A stretch of DNA of 64,000 nucleotides from Solen grandis (lineage: Eukaryota; Mollusca; Bivalvia; Adapedonta; Solenidae), in the NCBI GenBank assembly GCA_021229015.1, contig CM037788.1:42889774-42953773 (forward strand). Direction: 5' to 3'. Below, in pieces: positions 12,161 to 23,619 of this stretch (positions are counted from its first letter, which is position 1; every line of letters starts with the position of its first letter). A program made the position numbers and the translations under genes. The notes beneath the pieces were generated by a model. The model made no database searches. It was given only the letters and a program-made list of their open reading frames with translations, and was not told where the DNA came from.

Positions 12161-13623
12161 TAAGTAAGTAAGTAAGTAAGTAAGTAAATACTTTATTATT
12201 GTGACATGTGCATTAAAATACAATATCAAACAAGTAATATAATATACATATTTTAAATATAGCACCCGGCCCAGTGGACCTATATGTCACCAAAAAAGGT
12301 AAATTCGTAAATAATAAAGTTCAACTTTAGATAGACATAAAAATGTGAAATGGCATATTAAATGTTGTTATGTTAAGATCAGTTATACATTAATGATCGT
12401 CTATATAAATAAGATCTTACAATAAGTTTGGCCGATTTCTTGGGATAATTTGTAAGAATGGTTTTCATTTGCTCATTAGCTGCTAATGGTAATACTGGTG
12501 TAAAATTAATGTCTGTTAATATTCCCCTCCATATATCATCATATCTATCACATTCTATTAAGAAGTGCACTTCGTCCTCTATAACGTCGGTTGAACAAAA
12601 GCTACAAAGCCTTGCTGTAACGGGCTCCCCTACATGTACATAGCGTCCAGTCTCTATGCGGAGTGTCAGTATCCCTATTCTGAACTGGCACAAAAGCGAT
12701 CGTTCGTATTTAGACAAGTTCATGGTTAAATATTCCTCGCATTTAAACTCCTGTTTAATCTGTCGGTATGTCCATAATTTTCGCACTTCTCTAATGTCGC
12801 GTGACCATTTATCACTATAATAGCTGATTGTTCTGGTATATACTTCCTTTATATCCACTGGTGATCTGGTATTAAAATGTGAGGTAAAATCTAATTTATC
12901 CATTTTTGCTTTTACGTTACTACACCAATTGTTTGAGCAAACATTAAAGTCATGGTCAAATACTTTTCTAGGTATCCTATTATTGTCCATAGTCACAAGT
13001 CTGTTCCATAGCCGTAGGATACTGGATCAGTGTCTATATACGCTCGGCAGCCAACCTGTGTTACCGTGAAGGGCGAAAATGGGCGCGAATCGGTGGACTC
13101 CCATATAGTATCTTAGAGCTTTATTCTGCACATTGTCGATACATTGAAAAGATTTAAATCCCCAAACAGAGGCACAGTAGTCCAAAATTGGTGTGACACA
13201 AAAGTTATAAAGTTTTTCATATGCTTTAAAGCCAAAGTCTTTCAATCCATGCACTTTGCTTATTATTGAGCCTAGGGCTCTCCCTGCACCCTTGGATAAA
13301 GCATCGGCGTTGAATGTAAAGTTACTTTTCTCATGAAATGTCACTCCCAGATACTTATACCGGTCAACAGTTTCTAAGACGTTGCCACCTACTGTAAATA
13401 TGTATTCTGTCCTTGGGGTGCGTCCACTCCGGAAATGCATACATTTAGATTTTTCAGTATTAATTAATACCCTCCATCGTTTGCACCAATCATGTAGAAC
13501 GTTGAGCATTTGCTGTAAATCAGATTCGGATCCCGCGATCAGCACAATATCGTCTGCATATAACAATAAAGAAATTCGCGCGTCACCGAGTTTTATCCCT
13601 GTATTTATAAGTTTAAAATACTA
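12161..13623 (-). mobile_element. 5'-truncated non-LTR retrotransposon (LINE) fragment
   Basis: On the minus strand one frame runs from about 13620 to 12379: the reverse transcriptase catalytic block (residues GDARISLLLYADDIVLIAGS), a downstream KYLGVTF block, a connection region, then a C-terminal Cys/His segment (CSFC...HFLIEC). The 3' end continues to a (TTAC)n tail read on the minus strand (12161-12187 in + orientation). The 5' part (endonuclease and N-terminal RT) is missing, which is typical of incomplete target-primed insertion. The clade is not resolved; Jockey/CR1-like lineages are possible. Confidence 0.88.
12379..13620 (-). pseudogene. Reverse transcriptase ORF fragment with one in-frame stop
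   Basis: The RT part ends in a TGA at 13027-13029. The following codons stay in the same frame and continue with SSILRLWNRLVTMDNN, matching the usual RxWNRL block of LINE proteins, so the two open segments (13620-13030 and 13026-12379) are one reading frame broken by a single nonsense codon. The YADD motif is intact. The C-terminal zinc-knuckle-like cluster (CSFCSTDV, then HFLIECDRY about 10 residues on) is intact. No frameshifts are seen, so the copy is fairly young but cannot move by itself: it lacks the 5' half and carries the stop. Confidence 0.85.
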
Positions 13624-13829
13624 TACTACACATGATATGTTATGTTCGGTATTTAAATCATACGAGAAAGAGTGTCAGTGAGGTATAGAGAAAAGTAAGA
13701 CCCCTGGTCGTTATATTTTTGAGAACTCCATACATTTTAGTAGAGTAAAAAGGACTGGAATAAGATCAAATTTTAAGAAAACATTACATAGCTATATACA
13801 ATATTTAGGGTTTAATACTCAGGTGAATC

Positions 13830-14745
13830 AAAATGAGTCTTTATGAAATAAGGGTAAATGAGTCAAAATGAGTCTCCATGAAGTAAGGGGCAAATGAGTC
13901 AAAACGAATCTCCATGAAGTAAGGGGTAAATGAGTCAAAATGAGTCTCCATGAAGGAAGGAGTAAATGAGTCAAAATGTGTCTCCATGAAGGAAGGGGTA
14001 AATGAGTCAAAATGAGTCTCCATGAAGTAAGGGGCAAATGAGTCAAAATGTGTCTCCATGAAGGAAGGGGTAAATGAGTCAAAATGTGTCTCCATGAAGG
14101 AAGAGGTAAATGAGTCAAACTGAGTCTCCATGAAGTAAGAGGTAAATGAGTCAAAATGTGTCTCCATGAAGTAAGAGGTAAATGAGTCAAAATGTGTTTC
14201 CATGAAGTAAGGGGTAAATGAGTCAAAATATGTTTCCATGAAGTAAGGGGTAAATGAGTCAAAATGTGTCTCCATAAATTAAGGGGTAAATGAGTCAAAA
14301 TAAGTTTCCATGAAGTAAGGGGTAAATGAGTCAAAAAAAGTTTCCATGAAGTAAGGGGCAAATGAGTCAAAATGAGTCTTCATATGGGAAGGGGTAAATG
14401 AGTCAAAATGTGTCTTCATGAATTAAGGGGTAAATCTCCATGAAGTAAGGGGTAAATGAGTCAAAATGTGTCTCCATGAAGTAAGGGGTAAATGAGTCAA
14501 AATGAGTCTCCATGAAGGAAGGGTTAGATGAGTCAAAGTGAGTCTCCATGAAGGAATGGGTAGATGAGTCAAAATGAGTCTCCGTGAAGGAAGGGGTAAA
14601 TGAGTCAAAATAAGTCTCTATGAAGGAAGGGGTAAATGAGTCAAAATAAGTCTCAAATGAAAGAGTCAAAATGAGTCTCCTGAAGGAAGGGTAATGATCA
14701 AATGAGTCATAGGTAAATGAGTCAAAATAAGTCTCCATGAAGGAA
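13830..14745. repeat. 36-bp tandem satellite, ~25 copies, with a TGAGTCA motif
   Basis: Unit 'aaatgagtcaaaatgagtct' then 'ccatgaagtaaggggt', 36 bp. Most units contain the heptamer TGAGTCA (AP-1/TRE consensus), for example at 13859-13865 and 13895-13901. The last units, from about 14640, are rearranged. Because 36 is divisible by 3, two minus-strand frames stay open and give 12-residue peptide repeats (THLPLTSWRLIL-like and METHFDSFTPYF-like). I see no splice sites or start context, so I do not call a gene. Confidence 0.93.
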
Positions 14746-15039
14746 GGGGTTAAATCACAACAACCTAGATTGCACTAGTTCATTTGCTATGTTTCTCTAT
14801 GTTATGCTTACAAAACGACCAGTATTCTGTAACAGTAATTCTTGGGAAGAATTAACAACCAATTAACAAAAATAGCAATCTCGGTTGAGAACAAAGTTTA
14901 GATTTCTAAATCTAATATAGCTTATGACAGATGAATATCTCTTTCGCAAAATCTTTTAGTGTCTTGGATACCTAGCTTAATATTAAAAACAGGTTTACTT
15001 AATAATCTTGTATGATGTGTAATGTTTATTTAAAGTACA

Positions 15040-15720
15040 ATACAGCACAACTACAAGTATTGTTGAACTTGAATAATATGATGACTAGATGCTCAAGGAC
15101 AACATGTCGAGCCGTAATTTGTCTGCCATGATGTGTATGCAAACAAACACTAAAGTGCAAATGTGACATTGACTTGTGATGTGGACATGATACCTGCACA
15201 TGACACACTATCTGCCAAAGGTGAAGCTTTTATTTTAAAATTCAGCATGAAAAATAATATATAGTTCATGATGCATGATGTAGTTGTGTCCATTTCACCT
15301 TTTGAACTCTGACTGTGACCTTGACCTGTATCTAATGGCCCTCTATCTTCAGTGCGACCTAACGTTTCAAGATGGTGATCAACTGTACTAAATAATTTTA
15401 AAATGTATGAATGCATTATATAGCAGCAGCCTGGACAAGGTGTAACATGTCTATTTTTGACACTTAAAGTCCGAGTGTGACCTTGAACTTTGACTTACAG
15501 AGAAGCTCGACACATCGTCTCATGATGATGAACAACTGTGCTTATGTTAAGTTATTACTGTTATTTGAAAATCCATCAATGGTGGATGACACTGCAGCGC
15601 AGACAAGGTGAAAAGGTGAATGAGGACGAACGGACACACGCACTAACATACACCAAAACCACCAATGTGGTGATTAAGTCCAGGTGACCGCAAGCGAGCT
15701 CGACATTTAAATGAACCAAA
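15040..15720. repeat. Dispersed repeat of the 'gaccttgacctt' type
   Basis: Three or so degenerate units of about 175 bp share 'gtgaccttgac', 'tcatgatgatgaacaactgt'-like and 'gacaaggtg' blocks, followed by 'acggacacacgcac'. Short inverted ends around 'gtcgagc' / 'gctcgac' are visible (about 15105 and 15700). No coding sequence is supported. Confidence 0.5.
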
Positions 15721-16387
15721 TCTGGCAAATAAATGCAATAAAACGTTTTAATACATACAACAGAACAGTTTTACATAATTTGTAAATGGTTGAAAATGAA
15801 AAAAAACAAAAACAAAAAAAAAAAACAACAACAACAACAACATAATTTCACCTTACAAGTATGTAATAGAGATGAGGCAAGGTAGAGTTATTGTTCTTGG
15901 TAAGTAAAGTTTGGCCATTGTATAAAGTATAAACTCAATCCCTAAAGTATTTTCTGAGTTGTGACATACAGATGCGACTAGAGACACTACAGTCATTTGA
16001 GACGCTGACAAGAAAATATTAAAAACAAAATGTTCCAACTGACGACTTACATTAAACATGCTGCCCCCCTCTCATTTCAACTATTTTGACCTTATAACCA
16101 CGCCATTATCTGGATACACGGTGTGATCATACCCTAACCGTACAACGATGTTGTTAGGCAACAGGATACTACATGGGATGTGACATCGTGTGTAGAAAAT
16201 CGAACCTTCTATTGCTAACTAACACAGTTCTATTTTTTTTTTAACTTAAAAGAATTTACAAATTTGCCGTTTCACAACAATAAGAAATACAATATTAGAA
16301 TATATGACTATTATACTATATTGTATCAGGCTTACACAAACAAGTATTTTATTAATCACACAAACTTATAATAGTTCTATGAAATTA
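15721..16387. other. Unassigned sequence
   Basis: AT-rich with an A/C-rich low-complexity run (15797-15842). The open frame at 15853-16059 (minus) shows no domain. Confidence 0.4.
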
Positions 16388-16560
16388 GTGGATAGTTGAG
16401 GACTCGTCCGCCATTGTTTTGTCATGTTTCCAGTGTTTTACCTTTTTTATCGCGAAAGATTTAAGACCAAAGGACTAAGCCATAAGACCTAGCCCATAAC
16501 GTATAATACCTGACTCAGAACACAAAGCGCCTAAGACAATATGGCCCTAATAGGCTTCCG
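16388..16560. repeat. Inverted copy of the 10.5-kb dispersed repeat
   Basis: Positions 16388-16475 are the reverse complement of 10507-10571, including the block 'ccgccattgttttgtcatg'. The following 'gacctagcccataacgtata' stretch resembles the hairpin arm of the first copy. Confidence 0.6.
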
Positions 16561-16799
16561 TAATACGATTATGTGATTCATTTCTATCATTATTCACATA
16601 CGATATGATAAAGTTACATACATTATTAAACAGAAATTGATGTAGATAGCAAAGTGAAATATGTATGGAATGTTCCTTTTATTACGCAATGATATTATAT
16701 CTTAGAAGTAAGACTTTTTGAATAATCGAAAAATAATCGAAAAATACCTCCAACTTAATGTAATATATACAGAGACTTTAATTACCATATAACGAGACT

Positions 16800-17340
16800 C
16801 ATTATAGTCCTGTTTTGATCACGCGAATACCTCCTTTAATTCAAAAAGCTATGACAGGTTTACATTTTCCACTAGCGTCGTCGTGGGTGGCAATGGGCTA
16901 CGGCTTATGTGTTTACATTGTATACGAATATCGTGCGATTTTGTTCGGACCTACGAGGGACTATTTTGGACCGATCCGGACGGATGCTGTGCAATTTCAG
17001 TGCAGTCACTACTCAGCCTCTGAGATCATATGGAGCCCGTGCAGCGTCCATGCAGAGGATGTACGGAAACAACACGATGACGATACTACCCGTAGTTTGG
17101 TCATCTCAAGGTCTCCGCTTGGCCATAGTATGGTCGCTGTAGGGTTACGCGGAATGACCGAACGATTTAACGGGTACTGCACGGGCACTGAGTGGCAACG
17201 TTGACATAGCTGTGTGAGGGCTGTACAAAAAGTTTTACGACTCCCATAGTCTCCGTACGATATGTTTTTGCCAAACGTCCAACTTATGCCGTGCGTTTTG
17301 CTGCACGATATCGCGTGATATCTCAATGTGGCAATATTTA
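16800..17340. other. GC-richer island of unknown origin
   Basis: Clearly richer in G+C than its surroundings, with open frames on both strands (129 residues at 16815-17204 on +, 105 residues at 17009-17326 on -). None shows a domain I know. It may be a transposon fragment or unrecognised exon material. I give it no function. Confidence 0.3.
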
Positions 17341-20300
17341 TCTGTAGAATGGCTAAATATGACTTAAAAATGTCGATTAGACGTTAAAAAAGTGATATGA
17401 TGAAAAAAAAGAAAAAAAAAAAAAAAAAAAAAAAACATAACAAAACAACAACAAAAAAAACATGTTTGTTCTATCTCTTTTTCTTACAGAGACGGCCAGA
17501 ATCCTTTGTGAAAGATGCGCCACTACCATTTACCGCCCATAACACTTCTGTTGGTTGTGTCTTCATTTTTTTTCCAGAGTTCATTGGCTGCTTCAAGAAC
17601 TGAACGTATGTATCTATATCATTGATTTGTATTTTTGCATGTTCTTACATTGTTTTGTCACAATCATTAATAATTGACAAAAATGCAAAACCGAAATTGA
17701 TCTTATTCTTCCATTTACATATTATGATCAAAGCGTCGATCAATGACGTGTTTCACAGGGTTTTCAAATGTGTTTTTGCTTTAAACTTCGCCACAGCTTT
17801 CGATGCTGCTGAAACTGCCAGTTGCCTTTTCCTGCTCTGAAGGTAGCTTTTTACGATAGAATATAATAATAATAATATAACAATGTAAAGTGTAGATTTT
17901 TAGCCCCCCCCCCCCCCCCCCTTTTCAAAAAAACATAATGCGCCGAAAGACTGTTGGCAGGATTTGCATGATAAAATAAACCATAATACTCCTAAATGAG
18001 ATGTAAACCTACGTAAATCACCTCCCGAACACTTAATCTATATGCCGGTGTTAAATTTCCCACATTGTTCGACGGGTAATAAATATACACTTAAGAATTT
18101 ACCCCAGACACTGACTGGTCAATTTCCAACTATACCTGGTATTGCCGTTCCTCTTTTGAAATGGTTTATAGCTATACGATTATTTCTTGTTGGGTTTAAC
18201 TCGGTAGAGGCAAAGATCATATGACGCTAAAAACTCCACACATTTCCTTGAATCTAGTGGTTTCTATAGTAGTAGTACGTCAGCTGATTCATGATAACCC
18301 CGCTGACCATTCCAGTGTCTTGAGTGTTTGTTTTTTGACGTGTTTTGACGTACCTACACTCTGAGCATCCGTTTCTTTTAACTGAAAACCAAATAACCTC
18401 TCAATATTGCATGAATGATATAATGATTGAACAAAATTCTACAACTGAATGCTGAGCTTCAGCTTAAGGGTCACAATAATTGTGTGTGGCATAAAAGCAG
18501 GAAAGAACTAATTTCTCTGTGATGCTGCGTAACTGTCACTTTACAAAGCGGGGGAATATAATTTCTTTTGACGCAAAGGTGGCTCATAGGTGAATTTGGA
18601 CTTTGGATATGCATGTTTCGGTCATTTAGTGGTGTTACAATGATCCATACAGCAAGCTAAAATTCCGATACAAACCCGTGTAACTTATTTATAATCACAT
18701 TAAGCTAATGAACTTAGATACTATCAGATACCTATATATCTGATATCCGAATTTGCTTAGGAGCCACTGATATAGAGACTGTGTCGTCGCTCAGTTATTT
18801 AAGATACTGAGAGTTAAAATCAAAGCGCTGAGAGAACAGTATTGTTGCAATTCTTTTGTTTATCAAAGTAAATTTAATAAACTGGGTTCAATTGTCAAGC
18901 AATTTACAAAAAAACCGCTTTAACTTTGCGTTAACAAGTTCATTATAAATTATTTAAGATGAACGCACCATTTGTTTCAACGGACTGTTAACAATTAGCA
19001 CATGGTCACTGTTACACTCCCAATTTCTATAGCCTACAGTTTTAATATAAATTTGGTATCTGGCAAAAACTAAGTTATCCTGCATATTTGCAGCTCGTCA
19101 AATTCTCTTCCACTTGAGACACACACAACCTCAGTGCCTTCAGCGCTTTGGTTTTCAATATGATCCGGATTGAGATTCCTTTCATAAATTTGCATACCTA
19201 AGAAAAACATGACCTCACTTGTTATGCTACTGAGCACTGAGTGATACAGCGCGATGAACTGTGGTAATTTGCAAATCAACAATGCCGCTATTTACTGCTA
19301 CTGCCAGGGCATTGCAGGAACATTTTTTTTTTCTGCGGAGTAAGACGACAAGTGTGCAAACGATAATTAACCATACGTTTTTTAAATGTGCCGTTTCACG
19401 GCTTTGGGGACTTTTCCCGCCTGATTCTTTTAATGAGTTGACATTGTTTGTCCGCTTCTTTCAAAAAAAAAAAAAAAAAAAAAAATAATAATAATAAAAA
19501 TAATAATAATTATAATTGTACAATTTTACGCCTCCCCACCCAGACTACTGTGGAAAGTAGAACTGCTTCAAGGACTCTATGGACGTTTTATAGTCGTTTA
19601 ATTCTTTTACTTTGCCCCAACTAGGGACCACCAGAGTAAGTTAATAAAGGTTCCTATGTAGGTTTGTGGATACATTTTACGTATGAAAACATAAGGGTGA
19701 TCCTCAGATGTTCATAGACCTACTTAACATACCCGATAGCCAAGACTTACAATAATTTTGAGTCACTTTGCAAGAGAAGATAGCTACATGTCACAGGTGT
19801 ATAGATTCAGGGGAGCACTTTACGCCATTTGTGCTATTGTGAAAGACGTGTGTGATGCAATTATCGAGGAATTCACGGAAAAGGTTGTAAGCACCCCCAT
19901 TACTCACGATATGAATAACTGAAAGTGACAGGAGAATTTCAACTTGTGAACTAATTGAAATCACAAAGTCATTAATAACATAAGGATGATGACTTTGATT
20001 CCATATTGTAGACCCTTGTGTGAACTGATTACAAGTTACTAACTCTGCGCATTACCAATTCCTCTCTGAAGGCAGCCATATTATCATTTGTCAGTAATGA
20101 CTGTGACATAAACCTGTCCGGACAACAGATAATACATTAAAAAAATATCCACCGGTTGTATTATAAAAGCTCTGGGTGTACATATTTTTGTCTTCACCCT
20201 TTCAAGGGGCAATTACTCTGCACTTTGCAAAAGCACATTCTGATTGTGCAGTCATAAACATTCCAAGCTTGTTCAAATTAATTAATTTAAGGAATATTCA

Positions 20301-20560
20301 ATTAAACATTCAGGTCTATTTATGAATGCACCAGACTCGTAAAACTATAAGACTTAGGAATATGACACTGTTTGGTCTTAATACTTATCTTTGACATCTG
20401 TTGGTCTTAATACTTATCAGTAAATGATAGCATACGTAACACTTAATCCACATATAATATGTTTTTATCAAACACTTATGTAATATATATCGCATGGCTT
20501 TGCGAGATGAGCTTGATTAACCTGCACACTATACATAAGTGCGCTTGACTCTTGACGTTT
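17341..20560. other. Unassigned sequence with homopolymer runs
   Basis: Contains A-rich runs (17403-17433 and 19464-19485, the latter followed by an AAT-rich stretch) and a C18 run at 17904-17921. About 19980-20300 has fragments such as 'aaggggcaattactctgca' that resemble a dispersed mollusc repeat. No supported gene. Confidence 0.4.
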
Positions 20561-20567
20561 GAAATCA

Positions 20568-20642
20568 ATGACTCGGCCGGGACTCGAAACCAAGGCCTCG
20601 GGAATATCCTGCACTCTACCGACTGAACTATAAAGTCACGTC
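20568..20642 (-). mobile_element. tRNA-like sequence (SINE head or tRNA pseudogene)
   Basis: Read on the minus strand it has an A-box-like TAGTTCAGTCGGTAGAG and a B-box-like GGTTTCGAGTCCC about 35 bp later. The ends (GTGACTT / GAGTCAT) could pair as an acceptor stem with wobble pairs. The T-stem has mismatches and the anticodon arm is poor, so a functional tRNA is unlikely. Confidence 0.4.
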
Positions 20643-21305
20643 TTCTTGCCTATTGCTTTACCAAATACCTGTACCCGGCTACACGCCCATGCTCACGAAT
20701 GTAAGTGGGCGTGCTAATCAAGATCACGATTAAAGCCAGTACGTAACATGGCAAAACTGTAGGAAGGGGGCGGTACTACGGTTTCGTGTTTTTTTTTTAA
20801 TGCAGATGATAGGTACTAAATATTTAGCGCTTTTGGTATTAAAGAGAAACCCCGTGAAAATGACCAATCAGTGAAAGGAAAGTTTCCTCTTAACCAATCA
20901 AAATACTCACGAACTCTGAAGGATTTCCCGAATGTTTGGGAATCCTGTATTAGTGTCTATGTGTAGAGCACAATTTTCTGCTTCGCATGCCGCTTTATCC
21001 CATAAAAACTGATGCAAAATTTAAAGCAGTTTACTTCTCCGAATAGAGGCAAACTATGCTATTTATGACAGCTTATAATGACGTTACATAAAACGACGTA
21101 TGTCCTCACTTACTTCTTCTTCACTTTTTTTTTTTGTCTAAATGTAGAAAATAATGTTATGATCTAAACCAAGCAAGTCGGGGAAAGGGTTCATTTGGAT
21201 TCCGCTTACTTAGTGAATACTAAAGACCACCCAAAAAATAATTGTATTGGGAAAACAATCATTTTTGATGGGCACAAGAAATGCCGTGCCGCAAAACTAT
21301 GCAGA
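20643..21305. other. Unassigned sequence
   Basis: No gene or clear repeat recognised between the tRNA-like element and the 38-bp satellite. Confidence 0.4.
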
Positions 21306-22540
21306 TACTTGTTAAACCGAGTGTTCGCCATTACTGTGCGGTTATCTGGATAACTGCATGATTCGCCATTACTGTTTTGTTATCTGGATAACTGCATGAT
21401 TCGCCATTACTGTGCGGTTATCTGGATAACTGCATGATTCGCCATTACTGTTATGTTATCTGGATAACTGCATGATCCGCCATTACTGTGCGGTTATCTG
21501 GATAACTGCATGATTCGCCATTACTGTTATGTTATCTGGATAACTGCATGATTCGCCATTACTGTTATGTTATCTGGATAACTGCATGATTCGCCATTAC
21601 TGTTTTGTTATCTGGATAACTGCATGATTCGCCATTACTGTGCGGTTATCTGGATAACTGCATGATTCGCCATTACTGTTATGTTATCTGGATAACTGCA
21701 TGATCCGCCATTACTGTGCGGTTATCTGGATAACTGCATGATTAGCCATTACTGTTATGTTATCTGGATAACTGCATGATCCGCCATTACTGTGCGGTTA
21801 TCTGGATAACTGCATGATCCGCCATTACTGTGCGGTTATCTGGATAGCTGCATGATTCGCCATTACTGTTATGTTATCTGGATAACTGCATGATTCGCCA
21901 TTACTGTGCGGTTATCTGGATAACTACATGATTCGCCATTACTGTACGGTTATATGGATAACTGCATGATTAGCCATTACTGTTATGTTATCTGGATAAC
22001 TGCATGATCCGCCATTACTGTGCGGTTATCTGGATAACTGCATGATCCGCCATTACTGTGCGGTTATCTGGATAGCTGCATGATTCGCCATTACTGTTAT
22101 GTTATATGGATAACTGCATGATTAGCCATTACTGTTATGTTATCTGGATAACTGCATGATCCGCCATTACTGTGCGGTTATCTGGATAACTGCATGATTA
22201 GCCATTACTGTGCGGTTATCTGGATAATGCATGATTCGCCATTACTGTTATGTTATCTGGATAACTGCATGATTCGCCATTACTGTGCGGTTATATGGAT
22301 AACTACATGATTCGCCATTACTGTACGGTTATATGGATAACTGCATGATTAGCCATTACTGTTATGTTATCTGGATAACTGCATGATCCGCCATTACTGT
22401 GCGGTTATCTGGATAACTACATGATTCGCCATTACTGTTATGTTATCTGGATAACTACATGATTCGCCATTACTGTACGGTTATATGGATGACTGCATGA
22501 TTAGCCATTACTGTTATGATATCTGAATAACTACAAGGTT
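21306..22540. repeat. 38-bp tandem satellite, ~32 copies, with a GATA-type palindrome
   Basis: Unit 'cgccattactgtgcgg' + 'ttatctggataactgcatgatt', 38 bp. Most units carry TTATC-TG-GATAA, an inverted pair of GATA motifs two bases apart. Variants at one position (GTGCGG / GTTATG / GTTTTG / GTACGG) recur in runs, indicating higher-order duplication. The array ends about 250 bp before the first recognised exon of the EGF/CCP gene. It has no unique spacers and so is not CRISPR-like. Confidence 0.95.
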
Positions 22541-22786
22541 TTGCATCAGTTATTGCATGGGCGGGGAAGCTCCGCCCCCTATAAAGTGTGCGGTATCCAA
22601 ACTAAATAATGTATTTTTCTACAGAAATCTACCAAGGTCGTGTTACAAGTCACACGTACGGTGTATTATTTTATCAGGATTATGATTTATCCGTCACATC
22701 ATTCGACGAGAAAATTAAATAGTAAAATAGCAATAGTTATTTCTTGTTCCATATTTAGCTATATATTTATTTTGTGAATATTGCAG

Positions 22787-22909
22787 CTTGTACCAGTAAC
22801 ACTGATTGTACCAGTAAAAATACCTTCTGTGACCAAACCTTACCGACTGCAACATGTCAGTGTCTTCCGGGCTTTGAACCAGAATCGGCACAGGGGCAAG
22901 ACTGCTTTG
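22787..22909 (+). CDS. EGF-like domain exon 1 (phase 1-1)
   Basis: Acceptor 'gaatattgcag', donor 'G|gtgagtat'. The 123-bp exon encodes CTSNTDC, TSKNTFC, then TATCQCLPGF and a final DC. This gives six cysteines spaced C-x5-C-x6-C-x8-C-x1-C-x12-C, an EGF-like pattern with the usual CxCxxGF core. It starts and ends in phase 1. It is the first recognisable exon of the gene. No calcium-binding D-x-D/N signature is evident. Confidence 0.88.
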
Positions 22910-23227
22910 GTGAGTATTTTCATGGAAGATACAATAAAAAAAACGGCTTTCGATTAGGATACACTTTTTTTTTTAAAATTACTTTATAACCGTTTTTAAA
23001 GCATTTTTTTTTATTTTCTTTTTAAAATATGTTATTTTTATAATCAGGTTAAATCTTGGTTTTTGCTTAAGAGTGCTGTTTTTTCTCTGTCACAAGGAGA
23101 TAGAGTGTAAAATGATATAAGTGATAGACCGATAAGAATAATAGAAATATTGATATATCAATGAAACACAATACAACTGGTATTTCAAAGTTACTCAAAT
23201 AAAACAAAAAATTTTCTCATGAAACAG

Positions 23228-23349
23228 AGTGCAAGAATACAGCACAGTGTGGGACAGATAGTAATCTAAGTTGCGTTTTCAAATCATGTACCTGTTTGTC
23301 TGGGTTTGACTTGAGCGGACCTGTGGGATCACGCGTTTGTCTCCCAAAT
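23228..23349 (+). CDS. EGF-like domain exon 2 (phase 1-0)
   Basis: Acceptor 'atgaaacag', donor 'AAT|gtaagttg'. It encodes ECKNTAQCGTDS, then SCTCLSGFDL and RVCLPN, six cysteines in EGF order with the CTCLSGF core. The intron before it is only 318 bp. The donor falls after a complete codon (phase 0), unlike most introns of the gene. The next recognised exon (27313) also begins in phase 0, so the two join in frame. Confidence 0.87.
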
Positions 23350-23619
23350 GTAAGTTGTTTGTACTTTATTCATCGCTATCTTTAAAATATTCCTTCTCCT
23401 CACCATCATTATCCTTAATATCACTATCTTTAATTTATATGGACTTTACAGGGTGTATATTGTCATGATTATAAAAGTCGCGACGAAAGTTTTAAATTGA
23501 TCTCATCGCCCAGTAGCATATGTCATGTTGGTATAGTCGTTAAATCTTCTACAATATCCAGTTTAAGTTGTGAAGAAAGCCGTTCATTAGATAAGTTGAT
23601 TGTCGTTTTCCATTGTATT

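Noticed and set aside
13828..14738. Long minus-strand open frames with 12-residue repeats, like a repetitive protein
   Set aside because: The unit is 36 bp with few stops, so two frames are open at once. There is no sign of selection on one frame and no splice sites.
17488..17600. Exon-like piece ending EFIGCFKN, reminiscent of a WSC-type YxGCFxD start
   Set aside because: Only eight residues match and a stop follows immediately. No further domain and no consistent donor.
20568..20642. Functional tRNA gene on the minus strand
   Set aside because: A and B boxes are present but the T-stem is mismatched and the anticodon arm does not fold convincingly.
21306..22540. CRISPR-like regular repeat array
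   Set aside because: The 38-bp units are directly adjacent with no unique spacers, and the context is a eukaryotic genome. It is a satellite.
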